Shown here piece by piece: positions 43,414 to 55,035 of a DNA stretch of 64,000 nt. The notes under the pieces were generated by a model that worked only from the letters and a program-made list of their open reading frames with translations, had not been told where the DNA came from and did no database searches. This stretch comes from Macrostomum hystrix. Lineage: Eukaryota; Platyhelminthes; Macrostomidae. The position numbers and the translations under genes are program-made. Position 1 is the first letter of the stretch; each line of letters begins with the position of its first letter. The DNA lies in assembly GCA_950097015.1 (NCBI GenBank), contig CATNEN010000001.1, positions 23,936,501 to 24,000,500 of the forward strand, in the 5' to 3' direction.

Positions 43414-46400
43414 CTACTGCTGCGCATTGTCAAGGAAGGAATATACTTCCGAATAATCTAACGGTGGCAGACAGTTGATGGCCGGTGCAGCAACACCAGC
43501 GTCTAGGGCATCGGCTTCAACAGAATTCAGAGCACGCTTGCGTTTCGATGACAGCTCTGAACAGAATTAGAAAGATGGTTGCTTGTGAAAGGCACAGATT
43601 TGCCGCGAGCCAAAACGGTTACAGACATTTTAAGCCACTCTTAAAGATGTGGCCTTGGTCTGGAACATTAACTTAATTAGTTATGGGGGCTCACACACTC
43701 TGACCCATGCCTGCCTCTCTGATTAGTTCACAACCTCTGACCCATGCCTGCCTCTCTGATTGGTTCACAACCTCTGACCCATGCCTGCCTCTCTGATTGG
43801 TTCACAACCTCTGACCCATGCCTGCCTCTCTGATTGGTTCACAAACTCTGACCCATGCCTGCCTCTTTGATTAGTTCACAACCTCTGACCCATGCCTGCC
43901 TCTCTGATTGGTTCACAAACTCTGACCCATGCCTGCCTCTTTGATTAGTTCACAACCTCTGACCCATGCCTGCCTCTCTGATTGGTTCACAAACTCTGAC
44001 CCATGCCTGCCTCTCTGATTGGTTCACAAACTCTGACCCATGCCAGGCCTCTCTGATTGGTTCACAACCTCTGACCCATGCCAGGCCTCTCTGATTGGTT
44101 CACAAACTCTGACCCATGCCAGGCCTCTCTGATTGGTTCACAACCTCTGACCCATGCCTGCCTCTCTGATTGGTTCACAAACTCTGACCCATGCCAGGCC
44201 TCTCTGATTGGTTCACAACCTCTGACCCATGCCAGGCCTCTCTGATTGGTTCACAAACTCTGACCCATGCCTGCCTCTCTGATTGGTTCACAAACTCTGA
44301 CCCATGCCAGGCCTCTCTGATTGGTTCACAACCTCTGACCCATGCCAGGCCTCTCTGATTGGTTCACAAACTCTGACCCATGCCAGGCCTCTCTGATTGG
44401 TTCACAAACTCTGACCCATGCCAGGCCTCTCTGATTGGTTCACGCGCTCTTACCCACGCCTGCCTCTCTGATTGACTCAAACTCTGTTACCCATTCATGC
44501 CGAACAGACATTGCTTGTTTTTTGGGGGAGACATTGTTTTTAGCTGCTGGTGGGAATTGTATGCATGTTTAGGACACCCAGGTGGTTCGCGAAATAGATT
44601 GCTGAGGGGAAAGTCAGTTGCATGAGTTGAAAATAACGCTTTTGATGGGATTATTAGCATAAGGCGGGGATTATTTAGATCTTAAATTTCTAGTCGAACA
44701 ACTAACCGTCATCGGAGCGCAAAAATCTATTGCCGCAGCGCTCGCACGAGTCGGTCAGGATGAGATCGTGCGAGCTGTCCACCCCGCTGCGCAGGTCAGC
44801 GACCGTCAGGACGATGTGAAGCCGCTCGCTATTATCGTAGGGGCTGTCAGCGATGCAGGTGCGAAAGTTGGGCGTGAAGATAACAAATAAGTGCTGCGGG
44901 GTTTCAAAAGATTAAATCACCGTGTTGCTGCGATGCGATTTACTTCACTTCGATTAAACCATAGCACAGCCGCATGACCTCTCCAGACAGGTGAACAGTG
45001 TACCATTCACACGATTCCCTGTACGGGCTGTGCCTTAATAACTAATATTGATATCTAGAGCACAAAAGTTACCTTCTTGATCTTATCGATCGGAACAATA
45101 AATCCCGACTCGGAGCCCTTCACGCACATGCTAACTTGATACTGGGCTTTGTCTTCGTCTGCAAATGTGAGAGAAGCATTGTTAATCGAATTGAATTTAC
45201 AAAATGCATTCCTAGATTGTAATCATCAGAGCATTATGAGCAGCTGGGGAGGAGGCATGAGCTTACGCGGCAGCGGGTCCCTGAAGTAAATCCACAGCTC
45301 TTGGCCTCCGCACATACTTCCCGTGTTCGGCAGCAGGGAGTCGATGCCCAGCTTCACGAGCAGTTCTGTTGACAATTTTGGTAAGCAAATGCATGCCGCT
45401 ATGGGCTCAATATGATTACAGAGGGTCGAAAAACTTGAGAAAATAGTGTTGTCTGGCTGTTGGTGCGCGTGCACTTAGATGGGAGGGTTAGCGCTGCCGA
45501 GTTCGTTCGCTTAGGGTGGTTGCACCCACCCCAACTTTGCCGTTAAATATATTGGCGTGAGCCAGTGAGGGCTCCTGGCGTGTTTTGTTATGTTCTACAA
45601 CTTAACCTACAGTCTTACAATACTAAAACAAATCCAAGCACACTCACTGATATCCTCGATGACGTCAGTATAGACAGCAGCAGCGGAGCTTTTCTGCGTA
45701 GTCCCCGTCTCGTCGATGTAGTACAACTCGAAGGCCAGTCGCACCCGGTTTAAATTTCTCGATGTGTATTTCACGTCCTTCGGATTCTCTGCAAGATGAG
45801 TACAGTACAGTTATTTGTACCTGACACATTGAGTCTAAGTAGCCTACTCACTATTAAAAGGGTTGAAGCCGACTTCGTTGCGTTTCTCAACTGCCGCAGC
45901 CAACTTCTGACCCATTTTTCCGGCGCAAATTAGCGACACTTTTTCCAGACTGAAATTGTGATAAACATTGAGATTTTCGTGGCTTTTGTTTTCTAATCTA
46001 TGTAATCTATTCCTAAGACTGAATATTTGTTTGTTTACAAATATTTGGAAGCTCTGCACAATGACAGTGCCTGTGCTTCTGCTAGCACTCATAATACACA
46101 CAAACCTGATAGTCATTTCCGAAGTTGTCACGACGCGTCTAAAGGAAAACAAGCCGCTTCCGTCGCAGTTGTCGCCCACCATAAAGTAGGGATGGGGGTA
46201 CAGTTCCGGACTGAAAGTGCCTCCGATGAGGAGTATCTCCCGCTGCCTGCTGGGGTCCAGGCCGGCAACGCGAATCCTCACGCAGCTGTTCTTGCTGCCA
46301 CTGCGGCCGTAGAGCAGGCCGCCAAGACGGTTGCCCGGAGCCTCTGATTCGTAGCGAAATCTATGATGCGTGACTGGCTGTTCCAGCACAGAGATGGACA

Positions 46401-46443
46401 GCTCGCTGTGCGCCAGTAAGAACTGACTCACTGGTGCCGACAT
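43414..46443 (-). CDS. Rel/NF-kB homology protein B
   Basis: Seven predicted minus-strand exons: 46,443-46,106; 45,949-45,852; about 45,785-45,650; about 45,367-45,268; about 45,150-45,074; about 44,905-44,706; about 43,553-43,414. Exon 1 has HHRFRYESEAPGNRLGGLLY and YPHPYFMVGDNCDGSG. Exon 2 has LEKVSLICAGKMGQKLAAAV and VGFNPFN, matching the GIxxVKKK...INPFN block of Rel RHD-N. Exon 3 has NRVRLAFELYYID and IEDI. Exons 4-6 form the IPT/TIG-like dimerisation domain (IDSLLPNTGSMCGGQELWIY; AQYQVSMCVKGSESGF; QHLFVIFTPNF to HIVLTVADL). The last exon has SSKRKRALNS, a nuclear-localisation motif, and ends PPLDYSEVYSFLDNAQQ. Splice phases agree across exons 1-3. No ankyrin repeats or long activation domain. 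Probable nuclear DNA-binding protein; the κB-contacting Cys after RFRY is replaced. Confidence 0.88.
43690..44485. repeat. Minisatellite, 37-bp unit, in the last intron of gene B
   Basis: About 21 units of CCTCTGACCCATGCCTGC followed by CTCTCTGATTGGTTCACAA, with ACAAACTCTG / ACAACCTCTG and CCTG / CCAGG variants. Each unit contains ATTGG, the complement of a CCAAT box. Confidence 0.92.
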
Positions 46444-46489
46444 GCTCCGATTGTTCCTGCTAGCCCGACTCGCTCACTCACCGGCTCAA

Positions 46490-47875
46490 AAGCTGCAAGG
46501 AACATTTTAGGGAGAGGTCCGGAGTTTGAATCTCTTCCAAAGACTCTTGAAAGAGAGGTCCGGAGTTCGAATATCTAACCTAGAATCCTGAATGAGAGGT
46601 CCGGAGTTCGAATCTCTTCCAAAGAGATTCCAAATACTCTCGAAGAAGAGGTCCCGAGTTTGAATCTCTGCTCTAGACTCTTAACGTAGCGGTCCGGAAT
46701 TCCAATCTCTTCCAAAGAGTCCTGAAGGTGAGGTCCGGAGTTCAAATCTCTAACCTATACTCCTGAATGAGAAGTTCAGAGTTCGAATCTCTACCCTCGA
46801 CACCCGAAGAAGAGGTCCGGAGTTCGAATCTCTGCTCTAGACTCTTAACGTAGCGGTCCGGAATTCCAATCTCTTCCAAAGAGTCCTGAAGGTGAGGTCC
46901 GGAGTTCAAATCTCTAACCTATACTCCTGAATGAGAAGTTCAGAGTTCGAATCTCTACCCTCGACACCCGAAGAAGAGGTCCGGAGTTCGAATCTCTACC
47001 CTCGACACCCGAAGAAGAGGTCCGGAGTTCGAATCTCTACCCTCGACACCCGAAGAAGAGGTCCGGAGTTCGAATCTCTACCCTCGACACCCGAAGAAGA
47101 GGTCCGGAGTTCGAATCTCTACCCTCGACACCCGAAGAAGAGGTCCGGAGTTCGAATCTCTACCCTCGACACCCGAAGAAGAGGTCCGGAGTTCGAATCT
47201 CTACCCTCGACACCCGAAGAAGAGGTCCGGAGTTCGAATCTCTACCCTCGACACCCGAAGAAGAGGTCCGGAGTTCGAATCTCTACCCTCGACACCCGAA
47301 GAAGAGGTCCGGAGTTCGAATCTCTACCCTCGACACCCGAAGAAGAGGTCCGGAGTTCGAATCTCTACCCTCGACACCCGAAGAAGAGGTCCGGAGTTCG
47401 AATCTCTACCCTCGACACCCGAAGAAGAGGTCCGGAGTTCGAATCTCTACCCTCGACACCCGAAGAAGAGGTCCGGAGTTCGAATCTCTACCCTCGACAC
47501 CCGAAGAAGAGGTCCGGAGTTCGAATCTCTACCCTCGACACCCGAAGAAGAGGTCCGGAGTTCGAATCTCTACCCTCGACACCCGAAGAAGAGGTCCGGA
47601 GTTCGAATCTCTACCCTCGACACCCGAAGAAGAGGTCCGGAGTTCGAATCTCTACCCTCGAAACCCGAAGAAGAGGTCCGGAGTTCGAATCTCTACCCTC
47701 GACACCCGAAGAAGAGGTCCGGAGTTCGAATCTCTACCCTCGACACCCGAAGAAGAGGTCCGGAGTTCGAATCTCTACCCTCGACACCCGAAGAAGAGGT
47801 CCGGAGTTCGAATCTCTACCCTCGACACCTGAAGAAGAGGTCCGGAGTTCGAATCTCTACCCGAGAGATTCACGT
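46490..47875. repeat. Minisatellite, 41-bp unit, upstream of Rel-like gene B
   Basis: Imperfect copies at 46,490-46,960 and about 22 near-identical copies at 46,960-47,870. The unit runs GAAGAAGAGGTCCGGAGTTC then GAATCTCTACCCTCGACACCC. Because 41 is not a multiple of three, the 342-codon frame at 46,931-47,959 cycles through the three phases of the unit; it is not a gene. Each unit contains GAGTTCGAATCTC, close to the tRNA B-box. Confidence 0.93.
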
Positions 47876-48621
47876 AGCTGTAAAATGCCAGCATTAGATG
47901 GGGTAGAAAAGCGGTTTTTTTGGCCCACGCAGCTTCTGACTGAGCAGCAGCGACTGTGACATTGGCTCAAACATTTAGACCTGATTGGGTCAGGCGAAGT
48001 TAATTAATATTTCCAAAAGATGCATTGGTTGCCAGCCCAACCCACTAAATCTCCAATATAACCTCCTGATTAACGTTATTTACACAGACCAGCCACTTGT
48101 TTTCTAAGTATATAATATGCAAAGAAGACACAGCTTATCTTTTCAATAATGACAGAATTTTACTGACAGAAAATGTGGTTTATTTTGTTTACAGAAATGT
48201 AACAGTAAAAATGTAAAACGATCTCAAATTTCAGAGAGATAGCCTGACAACAGTACGTATAATGCTTATCCAAACAACAAAGTTATTTTCTTAGTTAATT
48301 AATACAAAAATCCAGGTTGAACATATTGAAACACTATAGTTCAAATTTGAATTATCATTAAGTTACAGTTTTCAAGCAATCGCTAAAAATGACGCCAGTA
48401 TAACAATAACAATAGAACAAAGATAAGAAAATACAAAATACAATTTAATTGCTTCTCAAATGATGACAAACTCCTTTATCTAACTGGTTAACACAAGTGC
48501 ACACAACTCACACAGATCCGAGCATAAACTACTCAAAATTAAGAAGACAACAAAGGACAAAAGGGGGAAAAGGTGAGTCAAGTTGAAAAATGAAACATAA
48601 ACACCAGTTATCAAATGAAAC
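47876..48621. other. Intergenic, 3' of Rel-like gene C
   Basis: AT-rich, no gene recognised. Confidence 0.4.
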
Positions 48622-51600
48622 TTAACCAAATGTGCTCAGCAAGTCGTCCATACTAACCTCCGGCTTGTGAGTCGGCATAACTCGCTTGCGCTTCTGCGGG
48701 GCTTCTGCGAAATGCGGATCAGTGCCTAATCAGCTTTCAGCAACATCAGAATACCTACACCTGTGATCTACACCTGTGATGAGTATCTACACCTGTGATC
48801 TACACCTGTGATGATTATCTACACCTGTGATGAATATCTACACCTGTGATGATTATCTACACCTGTGATGAATATCTACACCTGTGACGAATCTATCTAC
48901 ACCTGTGATCTACACATGTGAAGAGTATCTACACCTGTCATGAATATCTACACCTGTGATGAGTATCTACACCTGTGATGAGTATCTACACCTGTGATGA
49001 GTATCTACACCTGTGATGAGTATATACACCTTTCATGAATATCTACACCTGTGATGAGTATCTACACCTGTCATGAATATCTACACCTGTGATGAGTATC
49101 TACACCTGTCATGAATATCTACACCTGTGATAAATATATCTACACTTCTTATCAATATCTACACTTCTTATCAATATCTACACTTCTTATCAATATCTAC
49201 ACTTCTTATCAATATCTACACTTCTTATCAATATCTACACTTCTTATCAATATCTACACCTGTGATAAATATCAAATAATATAGTTGAGAAGCAATAAAC
49301 AAACCTATAAGATACAGGTCTGGCTCTTGCTGTGACTGCACCAGTATAATATCTCTTTGGTCGGAAATTTCATTTTTTGTGTCCGTTATCACCAGATGGC
49401 ATTTTAGTCGCTCGTTGCTGTCATCTAAGAATGCTGAAGCATCGGGCTTGTTCACAATGAGCAGGTGCTGTGGAAGTGGAACACAGCCAAAAGGTTAATT
49501 ATTTGAAGAGTTGAAGCCACCAAACCGACTGAATTCGCTATTTAGAAGTATAAAATAATTTACCTTTCTGACACACTTTACAGTGCAGGGGCAGGTGCCG
49601 TGACCTGCTGTTAACATCTCAGCTTTAAATAAATGCTGATCCGTGTCTGAAAATATAGAGGGACATTGGTTAAATGTGTACTGGTCATGGATAGTGACAT
49701 GGAAGGTCATGGATAGTGACAGGGAAGGTCATGGATAGTAACAGGGAAGGTCATGGATAGTGACAGGGAAGGTCATGAGATAGTGACAGCGAAAGTCATG
49801 GATAGTGACAGGGAAGGTCATGGATTGTGACAGGGAAGGTCATGGATAGTGACAGGGAAGGTCATGGATTGTGACAGGGAAGGTCATGAGATAGTGACAG
49901 GGAAAGTCATGGATAGTGACAGGGAAGGTCATGGATTGTGACAGGGAAGGTCATGGATAGTGACAGGGAAGGTCATAGATACTGACAGGGAAAGTCATGG
50001 ATAGTGACAGGGAAGGTCATGGATTGTGACAGGGAAAGTCATGGATACTGACAGGGAAGGTCATGGATAGTGACAGGGAAAGTCATGGATTGTGACAGGG
50101 AAGGTCATAGATACTGACAGGGAAGGTCATAGATACTGACAGGGAAGGTCATAGATACTGACAGGGAAGGTCATAGATACTGACAGGGAAGGTCATGGAT
50201 TGTGACAGGGAAGGTCATAGATACTGACAGGGAAGGTCATAGATACTGACAGGGAAGGTCATAGATACTGACAGGGAAGGTCATGGATTGTGACAGGGAA
50301 GGTCATGGATAGTGAGAGGGAAAGTCATAGATACTGACAGGGAAGGTCATGGATTGTGTCAGGGAAGGTCATGGATTGTGAGAGGGAAGGTCATGGATTG
50401 TGAGAGGGAAGGTCATGGATAGTGACAAGAAAGGTCATGGATTGTGAGAGGGAAAGTCATAGATACTGACATGGAAGGTCATGGATTGTGACAGGGAAAG
50501 TCATGGATTGTGACACGGAAAGTCATGGATAGTGACAAGGAAGGTCATGTACAAGAGCATCTTTAGCAGTAGTTACACATGAGCAATGAGCCAAGAACAA
50601 ACTCACGCGGCAATGCCTCTTCAAAGTAGATCCAGATTTCCTGGGATCCGTGGAAGCAGACTTGATTAGGATGAATATCGAATATTCCCAATTTTGCCTG
50701 CTGCCCTAAAAAAAGAAACAAATATTCTAAAAAACCGGCCCCGAAAAAATCGATACAAGGCTTACTACAACTTACTGAAATCATTGATCACATCAGATCT
50801 GACAATGGCGTCAGTGGGCACTGGCTGGTCGGTAAAGTCGGTAAAGAATAATTGAAAAACAAGGCGCACCGATTTCAGATTGCGGGAATTATACCTGGCG
50901 TCGTCCATGTTCTCTGGAAGAAAAGCGAAAAACTATTAGCAATGCGAGCTTATGCTTCACAATGCACTGCTATCCTCCAGATTCATAAGCTGCAACTCAC
51001 TTTTAAACGGATTGAAGTTGATCTTCTTTCTGTTGTCAATGGCCTCCTGCAGCTTGGAGCCCTTGGTTGACACGCAGACAATTGACACCTTCTCCAGCCT
51101 GCAACAATGACGGAGTGGAGCATTGGGGGAGCATTGGGGTGGAGCACTGCAGGATCTGATAGCATTGGAGCAGAAACTACTGCAGTATCTGATAGCATTG
51201 GAGCAGAAACTACTGCAGTATCTGATAGCATTGGAGCAGAACCTACTGCAGGATCTGATAGCATTGGAGCAGAACCTACAGCAGTATCTGATAGCATTGG
51301 AGCAGAACCTACTGCAGTATCTGATAGCAGTGGAGCAGAACCTACTGCAGTATCTGATAGCATTGGAGCAGAACCTACTGCAGTATCTGATAGCATTGGA
51401 GCAGATCCTACTGCAGTATCTCATAGCAGTGGAGCAGAACCTACTGCAGTATCTGATAGCATTGGAGCAGAACCTACTGCAGGATCTGATAGCATTGGAG
51501 CAGAACCTACTGCAGTATCTGATAGCATTGGAGCAGAACCTACTGCAGTATCTGATAGCATTGGAGCAGAACCTACTGCAGGATCTGATAGCATTGGAGC

Positions 51601-53381
51601 AGAACCTACTGCAGTATCTGATAGCATTGGAGCAGAACCTACTGCAGGATCTGATAGCATTGGAGCAGAACCTACTGCAGTATCTGATAGCATTGGAGCA
51701 GAACCTACTGCAGGATCTGATAGCAGTGGAGCAGAACCTACTGCAGGATCTGATAGCATTGGAGCAGAACCTACTGCAGGATCTGATAGCATTGGAGCAG
51801 AACCTACTGCAGTATCTGATAGCATTGGAGCAGAACCTACTGCAGTATCTGATAGCATTGGAGCAGAACCTACTGCAGGATCTGATAGCATTGGAGCAGA
51901 ACCTACTGCAGTATCTGATAGCATTGGAGCAGAACCTACTGCAGGATCTGATAGCATTGGAGCAGAACCTACTGCAGTATCTGATAGCATTGGAGCAGAT
52001 CCTACTGCAGTATCTCATAGCATTGGAGCAGAACCTACTGCAGGATCTGATAGCATTGGAGCAGAACCTACAGCAGTATCTGATAGCATTGGAGCAGAAC
52101 CTACTGCAGTATCTGATAGCAGTGGAGCAGAACCTACTGCAGTATCTGATAGCATTGGAGCAGAACCTACTGCAGTATCTGATAGCATTGGAGCAGATCC
52201 TACTGCAGTATCTCATAGCAGTGGAGCAGAACCTACTGCAGTATCTGATAGCATTGGAGCAGAACCTACTGCAGGATCTGATAGCATTGGAGCAGAACCT
52301 ACTGCAGTATCTGATAGCATTGGAGCAGAACCTACTGCAGTATCTGATAGCATTGGAGCAGATCCTACTGCAGTATCTCATAGCAGTGGAGCAGAACCTA
52401 CTGCAGTATCTGATAGCATTGGAGCAGAACCTACTGCAGTATCTGATAGCATTGGAGCAGATCCTACTGCAGTATCTCATAGCAGTGGAGCAGAACCTAC
52501 TGCAGTATCTGATAGCATTGGAGCAGAACCTACTGCAGGATCTGATAGCATTGGAGCAGAACCTACTGCAGTATCTGATAGCATTGGAGCAGAACCTACT
52601 GCAGGATCTGATAGCATTGGAGCAGAACCTACTGCAGTATCTGATAGCATTGGAGCAGATCCTACTGCAGTATCTCATAGCATTGGAGCAGAACCTACTG
52701 CAGTATCTGATAGCATTGGAGCAGAACCTACAGCAGTATCTGATAGCATTGGAGCAGAACCTACTGCAGTATCTGATAGCAGTGGAGCAGAACCTACTGC
52801 AGTATCTGATAGCATTGGAGCAGATCCTACTGCAGTATCTCATAGCAGTGGAGCAGAACCTACTGCAGTATCTGATAGCATTGGAGCAGAACCTACTGCA
52901 GGATCTGATAGCATTGGAGCAGAACCTACTGCAGTATCTGATAGCATTGGAGCAGAACCTACTGCAGTATCTGATAGCATTGGAGCAGATCCTACTGCAG
53001 TATCTCATAGCAGTGGAGCAGAACCTACTGCAGTATCTGATAGCATTGGAGCAGAACCTACTGAACCTACGGAACTCACGAGATCTCAAACTCTCCCTTT
53101 CCACCGAGAGAGTCAGTGTCCTTCTTAACCTGGAAGGCTCCATTGCTGCAGTTGTCGCCAACCATGAAGAACGGGTGCGGGTACAGGTCGGGGTTGACTG
53201 TGCCGCCAATCACTATCACGGTCTTGTGCACAGCTGGATCAATACCCCAGACGCGCAGTCTGACATAGCTTTTGCTGCCATGACGACCGTAGAGAAGGCC
53301 GCCCAGTTTTCCGCCGGACACCTCGGTCTCATACCGGAATCGGTGATAATCGGATGGCTGCTCGATAAATTCAATTTTCAT
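48622..53381 (-). CDS. Rel/NF-kB homology protein C
   Basis: Seven predicted minus-strand exons: 53,381-about 53,082; about 51,100-51,004; about 50,915-50,780; about 50,705-50,608; about 49,647-49,564; about 49,467-49,305; about 48,706-48,622. Exon 1: YHRFRYETEVSGGKLGGLLY, YPHPFFMVGDNCSNGAF, ending at a GTGAGT donor in the same phase as A and B. Exon 2: LEKVSIVCVSTKGSKLQEAI and KINFNPFK. Exon 3: SRNLKSVRLVFQLFFTD. Exon 4: SQEIWIYFEEALPR (IPT). Exons 5-6: CTVKCVRK and QHLLIVNKPDASAFLDDSNE. Exon 7: QKRKRVMPTHKPEVSMDDLL, with a KRKR nuclear-localisation motif directly before an acidic-hydrophobic end. Three of the introns hold different minisatellites. Same family as B and D, best preserved around the DNA-contact loop together with B. 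Confidence 0.88.
48755..49265. repeat. Minisatellite, unit of about 17-18 bp (ATCTACACCTGTGATGAGT), last intron of gene C
   Basis: About 20 units with variants (GATGAATATCTAC, CATGAATATCTAC), then a homogenised block of six ATCTACACTTCTTATCA units at 49,137-49,250. Confidence 0.9.
49680..50550. repeat. Minisatellite, 22-bp unit (GGTCATGGATAGTGACAGGGAA), intron 4 of gene C
   Basis: About 39 units with alternating GGATAGTGAC, GGATTGTGAC and AGATACTGAC forms, partly in higher-order blocks. Confidence 0.92.
51125..53070. repeat. Minisatellite, 33-bp unit, intron 1 of gene C
   Basis: About 58 units of TAGCATTGGAGCAGAACC followed by TACTGCAGTATCTGA, with GGATCTGA, AGATCC and AGCAGTGG variants. 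The 33-bp period is a multiple of three and most variants avoid stops, so frames of 673-753 codons stay open on both strands. They have no family-like sequence and are not called as genes. Confidence 0.95.
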
Positions 53382-53384
53382 TGA

Positions 53385-54105
53385 AGTTGCTGTCGGTGTG
53401 TTTGCTGAATCGATTGTTGTGTAGGGTTACATAGCGCAAACTACATTCCATTAAAGCTACAGCCTTCACTGAATCACTGCCAGTAGAGATGTAAAAAATA
53501 ACTGTAAAAATCATGCATCTGTCATCTCTCACATCTAATAAAAACGAATACTAACCTTAAGTCGTGTATATTGGACGACACCCCGTAAACATATGTATGT
53601 AATACATACTTATCGAGTATTTCCCTTTACTGCCACTATTAGTAGAGTAGTTAGGACGTGCAAATACCCAACAAATTACCAATATTATCGATCGGGTCAT
53701 CTTTCCTTTTTTTGCTAAATATAAGTACATGCAGACAATAAGCCTTCAAACTTTTACTGGGATTCATTAACACCAAATAGTTTGTTATTTTGTTTGTTCC
53801 CACAATTACCCTGACTTTCTCATTGTCCAGCAGTCTAAACTATCGCTGTACTTTGGAGCTAGGCCCCCTAAAACGAACTGTAGCTTAGAAAATAAAACAA
53901 AGAAGTAAAACAAAAGTTTAATGATCTCACACTGGACAAAAAAATTATAGAAGAATTGTACAATTTTTTAGTTTTTACTTTGGCGCAAATAGAGAAATAG
54001 CAATATGTAACATGTCTTCGGAGTTAATCACGGGTTTTGAGTATAGCCTTGAGCACAAAATGTCTCAATAATTTGCCGAAATATAAACAATCCTATGTGT
54101 AAACA
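53385..54105. promoter_or_regulatory. Candidate 5' region of Rel-like gene C
   Basis: About 700 bp between the gene C start and the tentative end of gene D. No specific promoter element could be assigned. Confidence 0.3.
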
Positions 54106-54189
54106 TTATTCGTGTATGTATCTATCAAAAAGTTTATTTATTTGACTATATCGTTTTTCTTTATCTTTATTAAACATATTCACGTGACG

Positions 54190-54720
54190 CAATGAAAAAA
54201 GCTTGCGGGGGAGCAGCGCCAGCCAATGAGATCGAAACGCATAAATGGATAGCGTAAGGAGCCTGTGGTGGGCGTCACTAGCCAATGAGAGCAAAGCGCG
54301 TATTCGGGTGACGTGACAAAATGAGCCTGTGGTGGGCGGCACTAGCCAATGAGAGCAAAGCGCGTATTCGGGTGACGTGACAAAATGAGCCTGTGGTGGG
54401 CGGCACTAGCCAATGAGAGCAAAGCGCGTATTCGGGTGACGTGACAAAATGAGCCTGTGGTGGGCGTCACTAGCCAATGAGGGCAAAGCGCGTATTCGGG
54501 TGACGTGACAAAATGAGCCTGTGGTGGGCGGCACTAGCCAATGAGAGCAAAGCGCGTATTCGGGTGACGTGACAAAATGAGCCTGTGGTAGGCGGCACTA
54601 GCCAATGAGAGCAAAGCGCGTATTCGGGTGACGTGACAAAATGAGCCTGTGGTGGGCGGCACTAGCCAATGAGAGCTAAGCGCGTATTCGGGTGATGTGA
54701 CAAAATGAGCCTGGGAGCAT
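54190..54720. repeat. Minisatellite, unit of about 75 bp with CCAAT and CRE-like motifs
   Basis: About seven units containing CACTAGCCAATGAGAGC, AAAGCGCGTATTCGGG and TGACGTGACAAAATGAGCC. Each unit has one CCAAT box and one TGACGTGA, close to the CRE/ATF site. It lies between the tentative last exon of gene D and its exon 6, and about 0.8-1.3 kb upstream of gene C. Confidence 0.9.
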
Positions 54721-55035
54721 TGGCTTGCCGTCGGAACATTTGTGCAAGCAACTATGTATACAATGGAAACAAATAAGTAAGTGAAAAGTACTTGTAAACT
54801 TCAAAATATCAGGCATCAAGGAAAACTATTTCAAGGCCACCTGAAGTGATAGAAATAGACGATATACTTCAGTGAACTCGTTATTTTTTCACGAATATTG
54901 TAGCTGAAAATGTAGCACTTGCAGTGTCTCCAAAGCCAGCGAGTGTTGTCAGCTACCGAGTTCTTTTACTCAGCGGTTCTGGAAAGATTTAATACCCTTA
55001 TTGTGCCGCGACTATCACATTGAGCCGAATCACAG
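54721..55035. other. Intron or 3' flank of gene D
   Basis: No recognisable feature. Confidence 0.3.

Noticed and set aside
43690-44485. Possible CRISPR array (regular short repeats)
   Set aside because: Units are directly contiguous without unique spacers, and the genome is eukaryotic. The same holds for all other arrays here.
46931-47959. 342-codon open frame (RSGVRISTLDTRRRGPEF repeats)
   Set aside because: Comes from a 41-bp satellite read through all three phases.
51107-53384. Three open frames of 673-753 codons on both strands
   Set aside because: By-products of the 33-bp intron satellite. Compositions are pure repeats with no domain; only the ends overlap genuine exons of gene C.
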